Of a DNA stretch of 20,000 bases, positions 19,330 to 20,000 are shown one piece after another. Origin of the DNA: Neocallimastix lanati (nom. inval.) (Eukaryota > Neocallimastigomycota > Neocallimastigomycetes > Neocallimastigales > Neocallimastigaceae). The first letter of the stretch is position 1. The number at the start of each line of letters is the position of its first letter. The notes under the pieces were generated by a model that saw only the letters and a program-made list of their open reading frames with translations, did no database searches and was not told the origin of the DNA. Where the stretch lies: positions 872,501 through 892,500 of the forward strand of contig JACVTC010000015.1 of the NCBI GenBank assembly GCA_016946835.1, written 5' to 3'. Position numbers and translations under genes: made by a program.

Positions 19330-20000
19330 AAAACAAATTATCAGTGGTATGTCCATTTTTATGGCAGTAGTGGCAGTATTCGTTGGAATTTGTTTCTTTA
19401 TTGAAATTATATGGAAGCTTCTCATTTCGGACGCTGCTAATTTGATCTTCGTGTTGATATACTTCTTTAATTTCTACTCTTTTAATACTTTTGATTTTTC
19501 TTGATTATGGTATTTAGTCTTGATTTGTCTTCTTTTAAATCTTTAAATGCCTTTTCAACATATAGAAATGTGAATGAGAATGCAATGCAGACTTTATTTA
19601 ATTCATCTAAAGAATATAAAACCTTTGTTTCTTCACTTAGTTCTGGTTTATTTTGTAATTTTACCTCGTTATCGTATTCTGTGAATAGCGAGTTAAGATA
19701 ATCTAAATACAGCTTAATGTCATCGTTTTCAATTTCAAATTTCTTTATTTTCATTTCAATTTCAAATAGGTCTGAATGAGCCTGTTTATAAAAATCTTTC
19801 TTTTAATTCATTTATCATTAAGTATGCACATGTGCATTTATTTAATAGATTTTTTTGTATATTCGTCGAGGCTGTTCAATATTATAATCCTAGCAGTACT
19901 GTCATACTATAAATGTCTTTTTTTTTTATTGGTGTATATATCTTTAATATTCTTTGATATATAATCACCTAATTCTTCAGAATCAAGGAATAATTTTAAG
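19330..20000 (-). pseudogene. gag: copia gag with zinc knuckle (partial at window edge)
   Basis: The gag/UBN2-type capsid region begins beyond the window with KLFLDSEELGDYI at the right edge. It continues through shifted pieces (ILNSLDEYTKKSIK, LMINELKERFYKQAHSDLFE) into the 90-residue frame 19754-19482, an alpha-helical Lys/Glu-rich segment. The nucleocapsid knuckle lies at 19376-19335: TGC-CAC-TAC-TGC-CAT-AAA-AAT-GGA-CAT reads CHYCHKNGH, and the fourth ligand, expected five residues later, is Leu (TTG) in place of Cys. Just downstream are an Asn run from (AAT)n at 19245-19281 and a Lys-coding homopolymer at 19199-19225. Confidence 0.85.

Larger units (their letters stand above)
15447..20000 (-). 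mobile_element. Ty1/copia retrotransposon relic, gag to reverse transcriptase
   Basis: Reading leftward from the window edge, the canonical copia order is kept: gag, zinc knuckle, protease, GAG-pre-integrase, integrase, linker, reverse transcriptase. Every domain is recognisable but split by stops and frameshifts, many at A/T homopolymers. RNase H and the LTR on the 3' side are missing. Copia homology stops at about 15455 inside the block after the TRPD motif, abutting the viral polymerase fragment without an LTR, so this is a truncation or recombination joint and not a clean insertion. The 5' LTR would lie beyond 20000. Confidence 0.97.

Noticed and set aside
19501-19701. 66-residue plus-strand frame
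   Set aside because: Antisense shadow of copia gag.

Overview
The window is a eukaryotic, very A+T-rich stretch packed with homopolymer runs, (AAT)n and (AAAT)n microsatellites and a large TTTTA-based minisatellite. No intact cellular gene is visible. All recognisable protein-coding sequence is decayed: two Ty1/copia retrotransposon relics, one Mutator-like (MULE) transposase relic with a FLYWCH zinc finger, and a block of nucleocytoplasmic large DNA virus (NCLDV)-type genes. The base composition, homopolymers and element types suggest an A+T-rich early-diverging fungus, such as an anaerobic gut fungus or a glomeromycotan. This host assignment is an inference and is not proven by any single gene here.

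Layout. 1-2640: low-complexity A+T-rich DNA with microsatellites and one 90-bp imperfect palindrome. 2640-3575 (+): copia reverse-transcriptase relic. 3576-4690: A+T-rich DNA with part of a dispersed repeat. 4690-6800: minisatellite array in two opposed blocks around a short spacer. 6927-8012 (+): FLYWCH/MULE transposase relic with an internal deletion and a tandem duplication. 8013-9402: A+T-rich DNA with the second copy of the dispersed repeat. 9403-15446: endogenous giant-virus block. About 15447 to the right edge (-): copia relic covering gag, protease, integrase and most of reverse transcriptase.

The viral block holds a D6/VETFS-like superfamily 2 helicase (+, 9403-11757), an RNA polymerase second-largest subunit RPB2 (-, 14536-11828), a uracil-DNA glycosylase fragment (+, about 14603-14911) and a family B DNA polymerase fragment (+, about 14920-15446). 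The first two are convergent, with 70 bases between them. RPB2 and the glycosylase are divergent. Together they are core replication, repair and transcription genes of a cytoplasmic large DNA virus of asfarvirus/poxvirus type. All carry stops, frameshifts or deletions.

The most interesting observation is that the helicase and RPB2 are each interrupted by one long, gene-free insert whose edges are canonical splice sites (GTATTG...TTACAG, 1094 nt; GTATGA...TTACAG, 599 nt). In each case removal restores both reading frame and family alignment, with no residue lost at the join. The helicase insert also holds a G+C-rich, hairpin-forming block of about 150 bases unlike anything around it. These may be introns gained after endogenisation, introns native to the virus, or intron-making mobile elements.
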